Assembly (NCBI RefSeq): GCF_001417735.1
Contig: NZ_BBUZ01000025.1
Coordinates: 618,754-682,753, forward strand
Source of the DNA: Streptomyces sp. NBRC 110028
GTDB taxonomy: Bacteria > Actinomycetota > Actinomycetes > Streptomycetales > Streptomycetaceae
Length of the DNA stretch: 64,000 nucleotides
Direction of reading: 5' to 3'
The position numbers and the translations under genes are program-made. The notes below the pieces were generated by a model. The model was not told the DNA's origin, made no database searches, and saw only the letters and a program-made list of their open reading frames with translations. Below, piece by piece: positions 26,072-34,294 of the stretch (positions are counted from its first letter, which is position 1; every line of letters begins with the position of its first letter).

Positions 26072-26749
26072 GTGACGACAGTGCTGGTCGTCGAGGACGA
26101 CTTCATGGTCGCCAAGCTGCACACCCGCTATGTGGCGGCCACGGACGGCTTCACCGTCGCCGGGGTCGCGCACACCGGGGCCGAGGCGCTGCGCGCCGCC
26201 GATGAACTCCGCCCCGACCTCGTGCTCCTCGACATCTATCTGCCGGACATGGACGGCATCAGCGTGCTGCGCGAGCTGCGCGCGAGGGAGGACGGCGGGC
26301 ACCATGTGGACGCCCTGTTCGTGACGGCCGCCAAGGACGCGCATCTCGTGCGCGAGGCGCTGCGCGCGGGGGCGCTGCACTACCTGATCAAGCCGTTCGA
26401 CCGGGCCGCGCTCCAGGACCAGCTGCGGCACGCGGCGGCCCTGCGCGCCCGGCTCGACACCCTCGGCGAGGCCCGCCAGGAGGACGTGGACCAGATCTTC
26501 GGCGGGCGCCCGCGCGCCTCCCGCGAGCTGCCCAAGGGGCTGGCCTCGCACACCGCCGACCTCGTCGAGCGGACCCTGCGGGCCCACGCCGACGGGCTGT
26601 CCGCCGCCGAGTGCGCCGAGGCGGGTGCCTTTTCGCGGGTGAGCGCGCGCCGCTATCTGGAGTACTTCGCCGATACGGGCCAGGCCGAGGTCACCCTGCG
26701 CTACGGCGGCACGGGCCGCCCCGAGCATCGCTACCGCTGGATCGCCTGA
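26072..26749 (+). CDS. Response regulator, CitB/DcuR type
   Basis: 225 residues from GTG 26072. The receiver domain (1-120) has acidic pocket VVEDD, phosphoacceptor Asp in VLLDIYLPDMDG, Thr in LFVTAAKD and Lys in YLIKPFD. The C-terminal domain (about 165-225) has the CitB-type HTH (TLRAHADGLSAAECAEAGAFSRVSARRYLEYFADTG), ending EHRYRW. In other Streptomyces such regulators pair with a CitA/DcuS-like histidine kinase and drive divergent tct genes. Here no kinase gene is adjacent; the gene downstream encodes an NTPase instead. Confidence 0.88.
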   Translation: MTTVLVVEDDFMVAKLHTRYVAATDGFTVAGVAHTGAEALRAADELRPDLVLLDIYLPDMDGISVLRELRAREDGGHHVDALFVTAAKDAHLVREALRAGALHYLIKPFDRAALQDQLRHAAALRARLDTLGEARQEDVDQIFGGRPRASRELPKGLASHTADLVERTLRAHADGLSAAECAEAGAFSRVSARRYLEYFADTGQAEVTLRYGGTGRPEHRYRWIA

Positions 26750-26819
26750 GCGTCGAACGCGGGGTACAGGGGCGCGTCACGGGGGTATAGCGGGGGAAGG
26801 GCGAGCCACGGGGGGCACG

Positions 26820-28979
26820 ATGGGGAGCGGCCTGTACAACCTCGGCCGGGTCATGGACACACTGGCTCCCGCGCTGCTCGGGATGCCGCCGGGCGGCGGT
26901 CCGTGGGGGAAGCGCACGTTTCCGGCGGGCGAGCCGGTGGTGGAGGTCGTCGGCGGCCGGGCCACCGGCAAGACGGCGCTGCTGGACGCGCTGTACGACG
27001 GCTACCACGCCTGGGTGCCCACGGCCCGGGTGGACCTGGGGGAGGCGCCGTACTCGGCCGGCGATCCGGGGGACCGGGCCCGGCTGGACACCGCGAGCGC
27101 GTCCCCGGTGACCAATCTCCTCTTCACCGTCTCCCACCAGCTCGGCTACGAACGCGACGGCAGCAGGCACACCCTGACCTTCCCCCGGCTCGCGCCCGCG
27201 CTGCTGGTGATCAGCGCGTGGCGGCCGGAGTCCCGGGGCCGTGACGCCCCGCACCGTGACGACGTGGCGCCCGCCGATCTGGTGGCGGCGGAGGAGGAGT
27301 TGGGGGACATCCTCGCGCAGCGCGACCCCGACCCGCAGGCGCGGAAGGTGGTCGTCGGCCGGTGGCTGAACGCGCTGGGCGGGGTCGTGGCGGGGCTGCT
27401 GCCCGGGGTGCCGGGGCTCCAGGAGGTGCTGAGCGCCGCCACCGACACCCTGCTCGCCCGCAGCGACGACGGCCGGGACGGCTCGTCGTGGTGGCGCTCC
27501 CATCTGGACCGTATCGACGGCGACGCCGTGCAGCGGCTGTTCGCGCTGGTGCGGAAGTTCCGCCGAGGGGGAGCGGCCCGGGCCGAGGTGGAGGCCGATC
27601 TGATCGCCGCCCTGCTGGCGGACATCAACGGCGCGTACGGCCCCTGGAAGCGCAGGACCCAGCATCCGCCGCTGATCCTGCTGGACAACGTGGACGAGGC
27701 GCTGCGCGAGCGCTTCCTCGGCCCGTTCGTCGACCGGTACGCGCGGGACAGCGGGGAGTGGCGCGGGCGCGGGCGGATCATGCTTCCCGTCGTCTTCGCC
27801 ACCTCGCTCGGGGACGGCTCGGCGCAGCCGTCCCTCACCACCGACGTGCCCCCGTGGACCAAACCGGAGCGGTGCCCGCCGCACGTGTGGCTGCTGCGGC
27901 TCGGCATTCCCAAGGTCGACGACGCGGAGATCCGTTCGATGCTCGGCGACGACGCCGCGTACCCGCCGTCGCTGCCCGACGTCATCGCCCGGCTGAGCGG
28001 CGGGCGTACGGGCGACGCCCTGCTGCTCGCCGGGGCCGCGACCGCGCGGCTGGACGAGCCGGGCCCCTTCGCCCTCGACCGGCTGCTGTCGCTTGCCGTC
28101 CCCGGCTCGGCCGAGCCGGTGGGCGCGCGGTTGCTGGAGCGGCTGCTGCCGGAGGGGGACGTACGGGAGGAGGTGCTGCGGATCGCGCCCGCGCTGGACG
28201 CGGAGGCCGCGGCGCGGCTGCTCCGGGCCGACCGGGCCGCGCTGCCCGGCATCAGCCCCGAACTGCGCGTCAGACGGCTGCGGGACGCCACCTTGGAGCG
28301 GCCGCACTGGGACCACCGGCCCTGGCCGACGCGGCACCCCGAGCGGACGCCGCTGATCACCGACCGGGCGCTGCGCGCGCTGCTGCTGCATCGCTTGAGA
28401 ACGGGGGCCGACGAGGCGCGCTGGACCGGCCTGCACGCGTTGTCGGCCGCCTGTTACAACGACGGGGACGTGCGGTCGGACGACTCCGACCGGCACGACC
28501 GGCGCTATCTGCACCACGCGCTCGCCCAGGGCCGCATCGACACCCTGGTGGCGCGGGCGATGCACTACCGGTATCTGCACCGCGCCCCCGCCGAGTGGCT
28601 GGGCGACCTCAACCTGATCGCGGCCGCACCCCCGGCGCGGACCGGTTTCGCCCCCGGGGAACCGCCTGACGACGCGCCCGGCTGCGCGTCCTGTGAGTCC
28701 GACGCCGATCAGCGGGTCCACGCCGCGATCCGGCTGCTGCTGGCCACCGTATGGCGGCTGTCCGCGCCGCTGTCGGCGGTGCCGCCGAGCTACCGGGACG
28801 CCGATCTGGTGCATGTGCGGACCGCGCTGGAAGCCCTGTGCTCCGACTACGGCAACAGCCCGCGCCGCGAGCGGGCGTACAACGCGTACGTCGACGCCAT
28901 CGCCGACGGCGGCTGGATCGACGCCCTGGTCAGCGGGGTGCAGGCCCCTGATCTTCCAGTCAAGGGAAGTAGCCGATGA
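26820..28979 (+). CDS. Unrecognised large P-loop NTPase
   Basis: 719 residues. Walker A VVGGRATGKTALLDAL (about 44-57) and a Walker B-like LILLDNVDEA (285-294) define an AAA/STAND-type NTPase core. The region between holds a switch-like LLFTVSHQLGYERDG and long helices. Residues 380-719 are helix-rich and end with a CASCESD motif and a C-terminal helical bundle. No transmembrane helix and no DNA-binding domain are seen. The stop overlaps the start of the next gene (ATGA), so it is coupled to a membrane-anchored receptor-like protein. No function is assigned; a signalling or conflict-type role is speculation. A GGGGGG run precedes the ATG. Confidence 0.8.
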   Translation: MGSGLYNLGRVMDTLAPALLGMPPGGGPWGKRTFPAGEPVVEVVGGRATGKTALLDALYDGYHAWVPTARVDLGEAPYSAGDPGDRARLDTASASPVTNLLFTVSHQLGYERDGSRHTLTFPRLAPALLVISAWRPESRGRDAPHRDDVAPADLVAAEEELGDILAQRDPDPQARKVVVGRWLNALGGVVAGLLPGVPGLQEVLSAATDTLLARSDDGRDGSSWWRSHLDRIDGDAVQRLFALVRKFRRGGAARAEVEADLIAALLADINGAYGPWKRRTQHPPLILLDNVDEALRERFLGPFVDRYARDSGEWRGRGRIMLPVVFATSLGDGSAQPSLTTDVPPWTKPERCPPHVWLLRLGIPKVDDAEIRSMLGDDAAYPPSLPDVIARLSGGRTGDALLLAGAATARLDEPGPFALDRLLSLAVPGSAEPVGARLLERLLPEGDVREEVLRIAPALDAEAAARLLRADRAALPGISPELRVRRLRDATLERPHWDHRPWPTRHPERTPLITDRALRALLLHRLRTGADEARWTGLHALSAACYNDGDVRSDDSDRHDRRYLHHALAQGRIDTLVARAMHYRYLHRAPAEWLGDLNLIAAAPPARTGFAPGEPPDDAPGCASCESDADQRVHAAIRLLLATVWRLSAPLSAVPPSYRDADLVHVRTALEALCSDYGNSPRRERAYNAYVDAIADGGWIDALVSGVQAPDLPVKGSSR

Positions 28980-30553
28980 TCCACGCCCTGACCCACGCCC
29001 TGACCCGTCCCTTCAGAACCGTCCGCAGCCGGCACTCCGCCCTTCCGCCGATCCGCCGAACCTTGAACTGGCTGCTGGTGGGGCTGGTGGTGGGCGGCCT
29101 GGTGGCGGTCGGCATCGTCACGCTGACGCCCGACCGCTCGTGCGGCGCCGGGGTCGACAAGCGCGCGGGCGACGAGGAGTGCACGGGCGTCACCGACGGC
29201 GGCTACGCCTTCATGGCCGAACTGGGCCCGGTGTCGGACCGCATCAAGGCCGAGAACGGCAAGGTCACCAAGAGCGGCAAGGCGTACGCCACCATCGCCC
29301 TGATGATCCCCCTGACGTTCCGGGAGGACGACGTGGCGGAGCGGGCCCAGGTGGTGCGGGAGGTCCAGGGCGCCTATCTCGCCCAGTACCGGGCGAACCA
29401 CGAGAGCGGCGACGAGCCGTCGATCCGTCTGGTGCTCGCCAATCCCGGCCGCGACATGACCCGTTGGAAGGAGGTGTCCGACCAGCTCGCGGGGATGGCG
29501 CACTCCGGGAAGGACCGGCTGCGCGCGGTGTTCGGGTTCAACCTCAGCGTCACCCGGACCGAACAGACCATCGCCTATCTGACCAGGGAGAAGGGCATCG
29601 CGGTCGTGGGCGGCCCGATCACCGCGGACGATCTGGGCAACGACCGGGAGCACCCCCGGAGGTACCCCGGGCTCGCGAAGATCGTTCCGTCCAACCGCGA
29701 CCAGGCGCGGGCGCTCACCCACCATCTGAAGGTGAAGCCCCGGGACACCTTCCTGGTGGAGGACACCCACGCGGACGACCTCTACGCGAGGTCGCTGCGC
29801 GCCGCCTTCCGCGCGGAGACCACGGGAACGCCGTACTCCGAGCAGTACGACTCCTCGAAGGCCATCCCGAACGACTTCGTCCAGATGGTCAACAACCTCT
29901 GTGACTCCCGGGCCACCACCATCTATTTCTCCGGCCGCCCGCCCGCGCTCGCCCAGCTGATCAGGGCCCTGGGAAGGCGCGGCTGCGCGGATCGGCACTA
30001 CCGCGTGGTCACGGTCTCGGGCGCGTCGACGCTGGCGTACGACCCCGCGATGGACTGGGGCGCCTTCTCCTACGGTGCCGGGCTGACCGTCGAGTACGCG
30101 ACGATCACCCACGAGAGCGCCTGGACCACCGGCAACCCGCCCGCGACGGGCGGTTCGGCGGCCGATTTCCGGGACTTGAGCACCCTCGCCGGCGGCGGGG
30201 GCAAGACCTCGGCGGCCGGTGACATCGGCCCGACCGGGCTCGCCGACGGCCGGACGATCACCACCTACGACTCCGCGACGACGGCCATCGCCGGCATCCG
30301 CAACCGCACCACCACCAAGGGGCAGGTGCCGGACCTGGACTCCATCGCGGCGGCGTGGCCTCGGCTGCACGGGGACCAGATGGTGCGCGGGGCCGGCGGC
30401 TGGATCTGCCTCAATGGGTACGGGACGCCGTACGACAAGGCGGTGGCCATCGTGAAGCTGTCGCCCAGGAAGGACCGGCACATCGAGTTCGAGAAGCTGG
30501 CCTGGCCGGACGGCCACCCGCCCGCCGAACAATGCACGGCCGCACCGGACTGA
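28976..30553 (+). CDS. Membrane-anchored type 1 periplasmic-binding-fold receptor
   Basis: 525 residues. A basic cytoplasmic N-terminus of 29 residues is followed by one membrane helix (about 30-50, LNWLLVGLVVGGLVAVGIVTL), so residues 51-525 lie outside. That part resembles amino-acid/branched-chain ABC receptor (Peripla_BP_6) proteins: IALMIPLTF, VRLVLANPGRD-like, RAVFGFNLSV, GIAVVGGPITADDLG, RYPGLAKIVPSN, DTFLVEDTHADDLYARSLRAAF and TTIYFSGRPPALAQLIRAL. No ABC permease or ATPase is nearby; the coupled partner is the NTPase gene upstream. Paired Cys residues near 56 and 69 follow the helix. Likely an extracytoplasmic sensor rather than a transporter subunit; inference. Confidence 0.75.
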   Translation: MIHALTHALTRPFRTVRSRHSALPPIRRTLNWLLVGLVVGGLVAVGIVTLTPDRSCGAGVDKRAGDEECTGVTDGGYAFMAELGPVSDRIKAENGKVTKSGKAYATIALMIPLTFREDDVAERAQVVREVQGAYLAQYRANHESGDEPSIRLVLANPGRDMTRWKEVSDQLAGMAHSGKDRLRAVFGFNLSVTRTEQTIAYLTREKGIAVVGGPITADDLGNDREHPRRYPGLAKIVPSNRDQARALTHHLKVKPRDTFLVEDTHADDLYARSLRAAFRAETTGTPYSEQYDSSKAIPNDFVQMVNNLCDSRATTIYFSGRPPALAQLIRALGRRGCADRHYRVVTVSGASTLAYDPAMDWGAFSYGAGLTVEYATITHESAWTTGNPPATGGSAADFRDLSTLAGGGGKTSAAGDIGPTGLADGRTITTYDSATTAIAGIRNRTTTKGQVPDLDSIAAAWPRLHGDQMVRGAGGWICLNGYGTPYDKAVAIVKLSPRKDRHIEFEKLAWPDGHPPAEQCTAAPD

Positions 30554-30559
30554 GACCGC

Positions 30560-31225
30560 TCACGGCGCGCGCAGGTAGTTGTAGACCGTGGCGCGGGAGA
30601 CGCCGAGGAGTTCGGTGACCACCCGCACCGAGTGTTTGACCTGGAGGAAGCCGCGGGTCTGGAGGGAGCGGACGAGTTCCTTCTTGGCGGCGGTGCCCAG
30701 GCTGCGCGGGGTGTGGCCGCGGGCGGCGGCGAATTCCTCGACGACGGTGCGCAGCTCGGTGACGGTCCGGGCCCTCAGGGTCTCCGGGAGGGGCTGTTCC
30801 TGATCGTCGGTGCGCACCAGGTTGTTGAGGCTGCGGGCGACGCTGGCGAAGAGGGAGACGTCCAGGTTGAGGCAGATGGCGGCGATGTAGGTGCCCGCGC
30901 TGTTCTTGATGCCGATGGACGTGCTCTTGGCCGGGCGGCCGTCGGGGAAGCGGTTGGAGTAGTTCTGGACGATGCCGGGGAAGTCGGGGTCCTCGATGCG
31001 GGCGAGGCCGAGTTCGGTGGCCGGGTCGCCGACCGACCGGCCGGAGAGGTTGGACTCGATGGCCCGGATGGCCTGGTCGGGGCGGCGCAGATCGTGCAGC
31101 ACCACCTCGCACAGGCCGGGGAACATCCGGCCGATGGCGGTGACGATCTTCTCGGCCTCGCGCAGCAGCACGTCGTCCTCGGCGCTGTCGCGCGGCTCCT
31201 GTGGTTCGGCTCGCACCTTGGACAT
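30560..31225 (-). CDS. YheO/DauR-type PAS-HTH transcriptional regulator
   Basis: 221 residues from ATG 31225. The N-terminal YheO-like PAS domain (about 20-135) carries CEVVLHDLRRPDQAIRAIES, NRFPDGRPAKSTSIGIKNSAGTYIAAICLNLDVS; the C-terminal HTH is KKELVRSLQTRGFLQVKHSVRVVTELLGVSRATVYNYL. Members such as DauR/DhuR regulate amino-acid catabolism. No ribosome site precedes 31225 and a TTGACC hexamer lies 30-35 bp upstream, so the mRNA may be leaderless or the start may differ (31294 is possible). Its stop is only 6 bp from the stop of the convergent receptor gene. Confidence 0.82.
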   Translation of the reverse strand: MSKVRAEPQEPRDSAEDDVLLREAEKIVTAIGRMFPGLCEVVLHDLRRPDQAIRAIESNLSGRSVGDPATELGLARIEDPDFPGIVQNYSNRFPDGRPAKSTSIGIKNSAGTYIAAICLNLDVSLFASVARSLNNLVRTDDQEQPLPETLRARTVTELRTVVEEFAAARGHTPRSLGTAAKKELVRSLQTRGFLQVKHSVRVVTELLGVSRATVYNYLRAP

Positions 31226-31301
31226 TCTGTTTAGTTGTGAATGTAGGGTCAAGGTCTCTTGGGGCCACTCAAGTGGAAGACAAGCGGGGAACAAGGTCCA
31301 T

Positions 31302-32213
31302 TCAAGCGGGCGCGACGTGCGCGAACAGTCGTTCCAGCACCACCGCCACCCCGTCCTCGTCGTTGCGCGGCGCCACCTCGTCGGCCAGCGCGATCAGGTC
31401 CGGATGGGCGTTGCCCATCGCGACCCCGTACCCGGCCCAGCCCAGCAGCGGGATGTCGTTCGGCATGTCGCCGAAGGCGACCGTGTCCGCGGGGGTGAAC
31501 CCCATCCGCTCCGCGGCCAGCTCCAGCCCCGCCGCCTTGGTGATGCCCGAGGGCAGCACCTCGATCATGCCCTTCTCCGAATGCGTCACCGACACCTCGC
31601 CCGCGCCCACCCGCGCGGCGGCCGCCGCGACCCGGTCGTCCGCCACCTCCCGGTGGCGCATCAGCACCTTCTCGATCGGCCGCGCCCACAGCGCCTCGCG
31701 CTCCACCCTCTCGTCCCAGCCCGGCCGCCGCCCGTCGGCGAACCCGGCCGTGACCACGAAGCGGTTCTCCGGCGCGGCCGTCACCACGGCCAGCTCCAGC
31801 GGCCCCGCCCCCAGCGCCTCCTCGGTGCGCTCCACCACCGACCGGGCCAGGTCGCGGTCGAGCGCGGCCGAGACCAGCAGCCGGTCCGCGGTCGCGTCGT
31901 ACAGCTGCGCGCCCTGCCCGCACACCGCGAGCCCCCGGTAGCCCATCGCCACCAGGAACTCCCGGCAGGACGCGGCCGGGCGCCCGGTGACGACCAGATG
32001 CCGCGCCCCGGCGCGGACCGCGGCGGCCAGCGCCGCCCGGGTGCGCGGCGAGACCGTCAGATCGCCGCGCAGCAGGGTGCCGTCGAGGTCGGTGGCCACC
32101 AGCCGGAAGCGCGGCCCCGCGGCTCGGGGGCGCGGAAGCAGGACGCCCGGCGATGCCTCCGGAGCGGCTTGCGGAGAGGCGGGAGTGGCGGAAGTGGCGT
32201 CAGCGATGTACAC
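31302..32213 (-). CDS. HAD-superfamily hydrolase, Cof subfamily
   Basis: 303 residues from GTG 32213. HAD motifs: I VATDLDGTLLRGD (nucleophile and acid Asp), II LVVTGRP, III Lys in SGITKAAGLELAAERMG, and IV VAFGDMPNDIPLLGWAG. The C2B-type cap and Cof-like layout point to sugar-phosphate or phosphorylated-cofactor phosphatase activity in the cytoplasm. The first 35 residues are Ala/Pro-rich and may not be translated; a start closer to residue 36 would still give a complete enzyme. It lies 57 bp after the PAP2 gene on the same strand. Confidence 0.88.
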   Translation of the reverse strand: MYIADATSATPASPQAAPEASPGVLLPRPRAAGPRFRLVATDLDGTLLRGDLTVSPRTRAALAAAVRAGARHLVVTGRPAASCREFLVAMGYRGLAVCGQGAQLYDATADRLLVSAALDRDLARSVVERTEEALGAGPLELAVVTAAPENRFVVTAGFADGRRPGWDERVEREALWARPIEKVLMRHREVADDRVAAAAARVGAGEVSVTHSEKGMIEVLPSGITKAAGLELAAERMGFTPADTVAFGDMPNDIPLLGWAGYGVAMGNAHPDLIALADEVAPRNDEDGVAVVLERLFAHVAPA

Positions 32214-32270
32214 GGTGCATCAGAATGGCGGGTCGGCCGGGGACGATCAAACCGTGCAGGCAGGCGCCGA

Positions 32271-33149
32271 TCAGGCCGTACGCAGCTCACCCTCGCGCTC
32301 GGACGCCCGCCGCCGCCCGGTCACCTGCTTCGGCAGCCGGTACGGCAGCGCCCCGTACCAGGCGTACGAGAGGCCGAAGCCGAAGGACAGGCAGACGCCG
32401 CCGCCGACCGCGTCCATCCAGAAGTGGTTCGCCGTCGCGACGATCACCAGCAGCGTCGCCGTCGGGTACAGCAGACCCAGCAGCCGCACCCACACCGGGC
32501 GGGCCAGGGTGGCGATGGTGAGGCCGCACCACAGCGACCAGCCGATGTGCATCGAGGGCATCGCCGCGTACTGGTTGGACATGGTGGCCAGGTTCCCCGA
32601 GGCCATCGAGCCCCAGGTGTGGTGCACCACGACCGTGTCGATGAAGTGCCCGCCGTGCATGAGCCGGGGCGGGGCCAGCGGGAAGAGGTAGTAGCCGAGC
32701 AGGGCCACGCCGGTGGTCGCGAAGAGGGCCAGCCGGATGGCGGCGTAGCGGCCCGGATGCCAGTGGTAGAGCCACACCAGCACGCTGAGCGTCACGATGA
32801 AGTGGAGCGTGGCGTAGTAGTAGTTCATGCCGACGATCAACCAGCTGATCGAGTCGACCGCATGGTTGACGCCGCGTTCGAAGCCCATCCCGAGCCGGTG
32901 CTCCCAGTCCCAGACCCAGCCCGCGTTGCGCAGCGCCTCGGCGCGCTGCTCGGGGACGGCGTTGCGGATCATGGAGTACGTCCAGTAGGCGGCCGCGATC
33001 AGGGCGACCTCGAACCAGAGCCGGGGTCTGCGGGGCGCGCGCAGCCGGGCCATCGCGGTCCGGCCCGCGGCCCGTCGCGCCTCGGGCTCCTCGATGGGTG
33101 ACGGGGTGGCCGTCTGGCCCGCCGTGGTCCGAGATGTCGCTTCACCCAT
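32271..33149 (-). CDS. PAP2-superfamily membrane phosphatase (PAP2_3 type)
   Basis: 292 residues with about six membrane helices after a 40-residue charged N-terminus. The phosphatase motifs are NQYAAMPSMHIGWSLWCG (PSMH) and ATANHFWMDAVGGG (H...D). The YYYATLHFIVTLSVLVWLY and GYYLFPLAPPRLM segments match actinobacterial inositol-phosphoceramide-synthase-like/PAP2 proteins. Probable role: lipid phosphate or polyprenyl phosphate head-group chemistry at the outer face of the membrane. It may be co-transcribed with the HAD gene downstream. Confidence 0.87.
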   Translation of the reverse strand: MGEATSRTTAGQTATPSPIEEPEARRAAGRTAMARLRAPRRPRLWFEVALIAAAYWTYSMIRNAVPEQRAEALRNAGWVWDWEHRLGMGFERGVNHAVDSISWLIVGMNYYYATLHFIVTLSVLVWLYHWHPGRYAAIRLALFATTGVALLGYYLFPLAPPRLMHGGHFIDTVVVHHTWGSMASGNLATMSNQYAAMPSMHIGWSLWCGLTIATLARPVWVRLLGLLYPTATLLVIVATANHFWMDAVGGGVCLSFGFGLSYAWYGALPYRLPKQVTGRRRASEREGELRTA

Positions 33150-33243
33150 AGGGCAACAGTCTGCCAGACCGCGTCCATCCGGAGGCCACCCATAGGTCGC
33201 TTCTTCGTCGCTTATGTCCGATGCAAGGCAGGCTTATGCCCCG

Positions 33244-34269
33244 TTATGGGTGGGCGCCGTGCGCCGCGGCGGTCGACCCGCGGACCACCAGTTCGGGCAG
33301 GAAGACGAACTCGCTGGGCGGCGCCGGGGTGCCGCCGATCTCCTCCAGCAGCGCCCGCACCGCGGCCTGCCCCATCGACTGCACCGGCTTGCGGATGGTG
33401 GTCAGCGGCGGATCGGTGAAGGCGATCAGCGGGGAGTCGTCGAAGCCGACCACCGAGACGTCCTGGGGGACCCGCAGCTCCCGCCGGCGGGCCGCGCGTA
33501 TGGCGCCCAGCGCCATCATGTCGCTCGCGCACACCACCGCCGTACAGTCCCGGTCGATCAGCGCGCCCGCCGCCGCCTGACCGCCCTCCAGGGAGTACAG
33601 CGAATGCTGGATCAGCTCCTCCGACTCCTCGGGAGGCATCCCCAGCCGGTCCCGCATCGCGTGCTGGAAGCCCTCGATCTTCCGCAGCACGGGCACGTAC
33701 CGCCTGGGCCCGAGCGCGAGCCCGATCCGGGTGTGCCCGAGGGAGACCAGATGGGTGACGGCCAGCAGCATCGCCGCCCGGTCGTCGGGGGAGATGAACG
33801 GCGCCCGCACCTTCGGCGAGAAGCCGTCCACCAGCACGAACGGCACGCCCTGGCCGCGCAGCTGGTCATAGCGCTGCATATCGGCCGAGGTGTCCGCGTG
33901 CAGCCCCGAGACGAAGATGATCCCGGCCACGCCCCGGTCCACCAGCATCTCGGTCAGCTCGTCCTCGGTCGAGCCGCCGGGGGTCTGGGTGGCGAGGACC
34001 GGGGTGTAGCCCTGGCGGGTCAGCGCTTGCCCGATCACCTGGGCGAGCGCGGGGAATATCGGGTTCTCCAGCTCGGGCGTGATCAGTCCCACCAGCCCGG
34101 CGCTGCGCTGCCGCAGCCGCACCGGCCGCTCGTAGCCGAGGACGTCCAGGGCGGCGAGGACGGACTCGCGGGTGGCCGCGGCCACGCCCGGCCTGCCGTT
34201 GAGGACGCGGCTGACGGTGGCTTCGCTGACCCCCGCCTGGGCTGCGATGTCGGCAAGCCGTGCGGTCAT
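33244..34269 (-). CDS. malR: LacI-family regulator, MalR-like
   Basis: 341 residues from ATG 34269. The LacI headpiece is TARLADIAAQAGVSEATVSRVLNGRPGVAAATRESVLAALDVLGYERP, followed by a sugar-binding core (VGLITPELENPIFPALAQVIG ... VSVVGFDDSPLIAFTDPPLTTIRKP). It lies 25 bp downstream of the alpha-glucosidase gene on the same strand, in one operon. In S. coelicolor, MalR represses maltose/maltodextrin genes and I recall it beside malEFG and aglA. The direct and inverted CTTGC-type repeats upstream of the glucosidase are likely operators. Confidence 0.8.
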   Translation of the reverse strand: MTARLADIAAQAGVSEATVSRVLNGRPGVAAATRESVLAALDVLGYERPVRLRQRSAGLVGLITPELENPIFPALAQVIGQALTRQGYTPVLATQTPGGSTEDELTEMLVDRGVAGIIFVSGLHADTSADMQRYDQLRGQGVPFVLVDGFSPKVRAPFISPDDRAAMLLAVTHLVSLGHTRIGLALGPRRYVPVLRKIEGFQHAMRDRLGMPPEESEELIQHSLYSLEGGQAAAGALIDRDCTAVVCASDMMALGAIRAARRRELRVPQDVSVVGFDDSPLIAFTDPPLTTIRKPVQSMGQAAVRALLEEIGGTPAPPSEFVFLPELVVRGSTAAAHGAHP

Positions 34270-34294
34270 GGAGTGGGACCTTACCGGTCGCATG

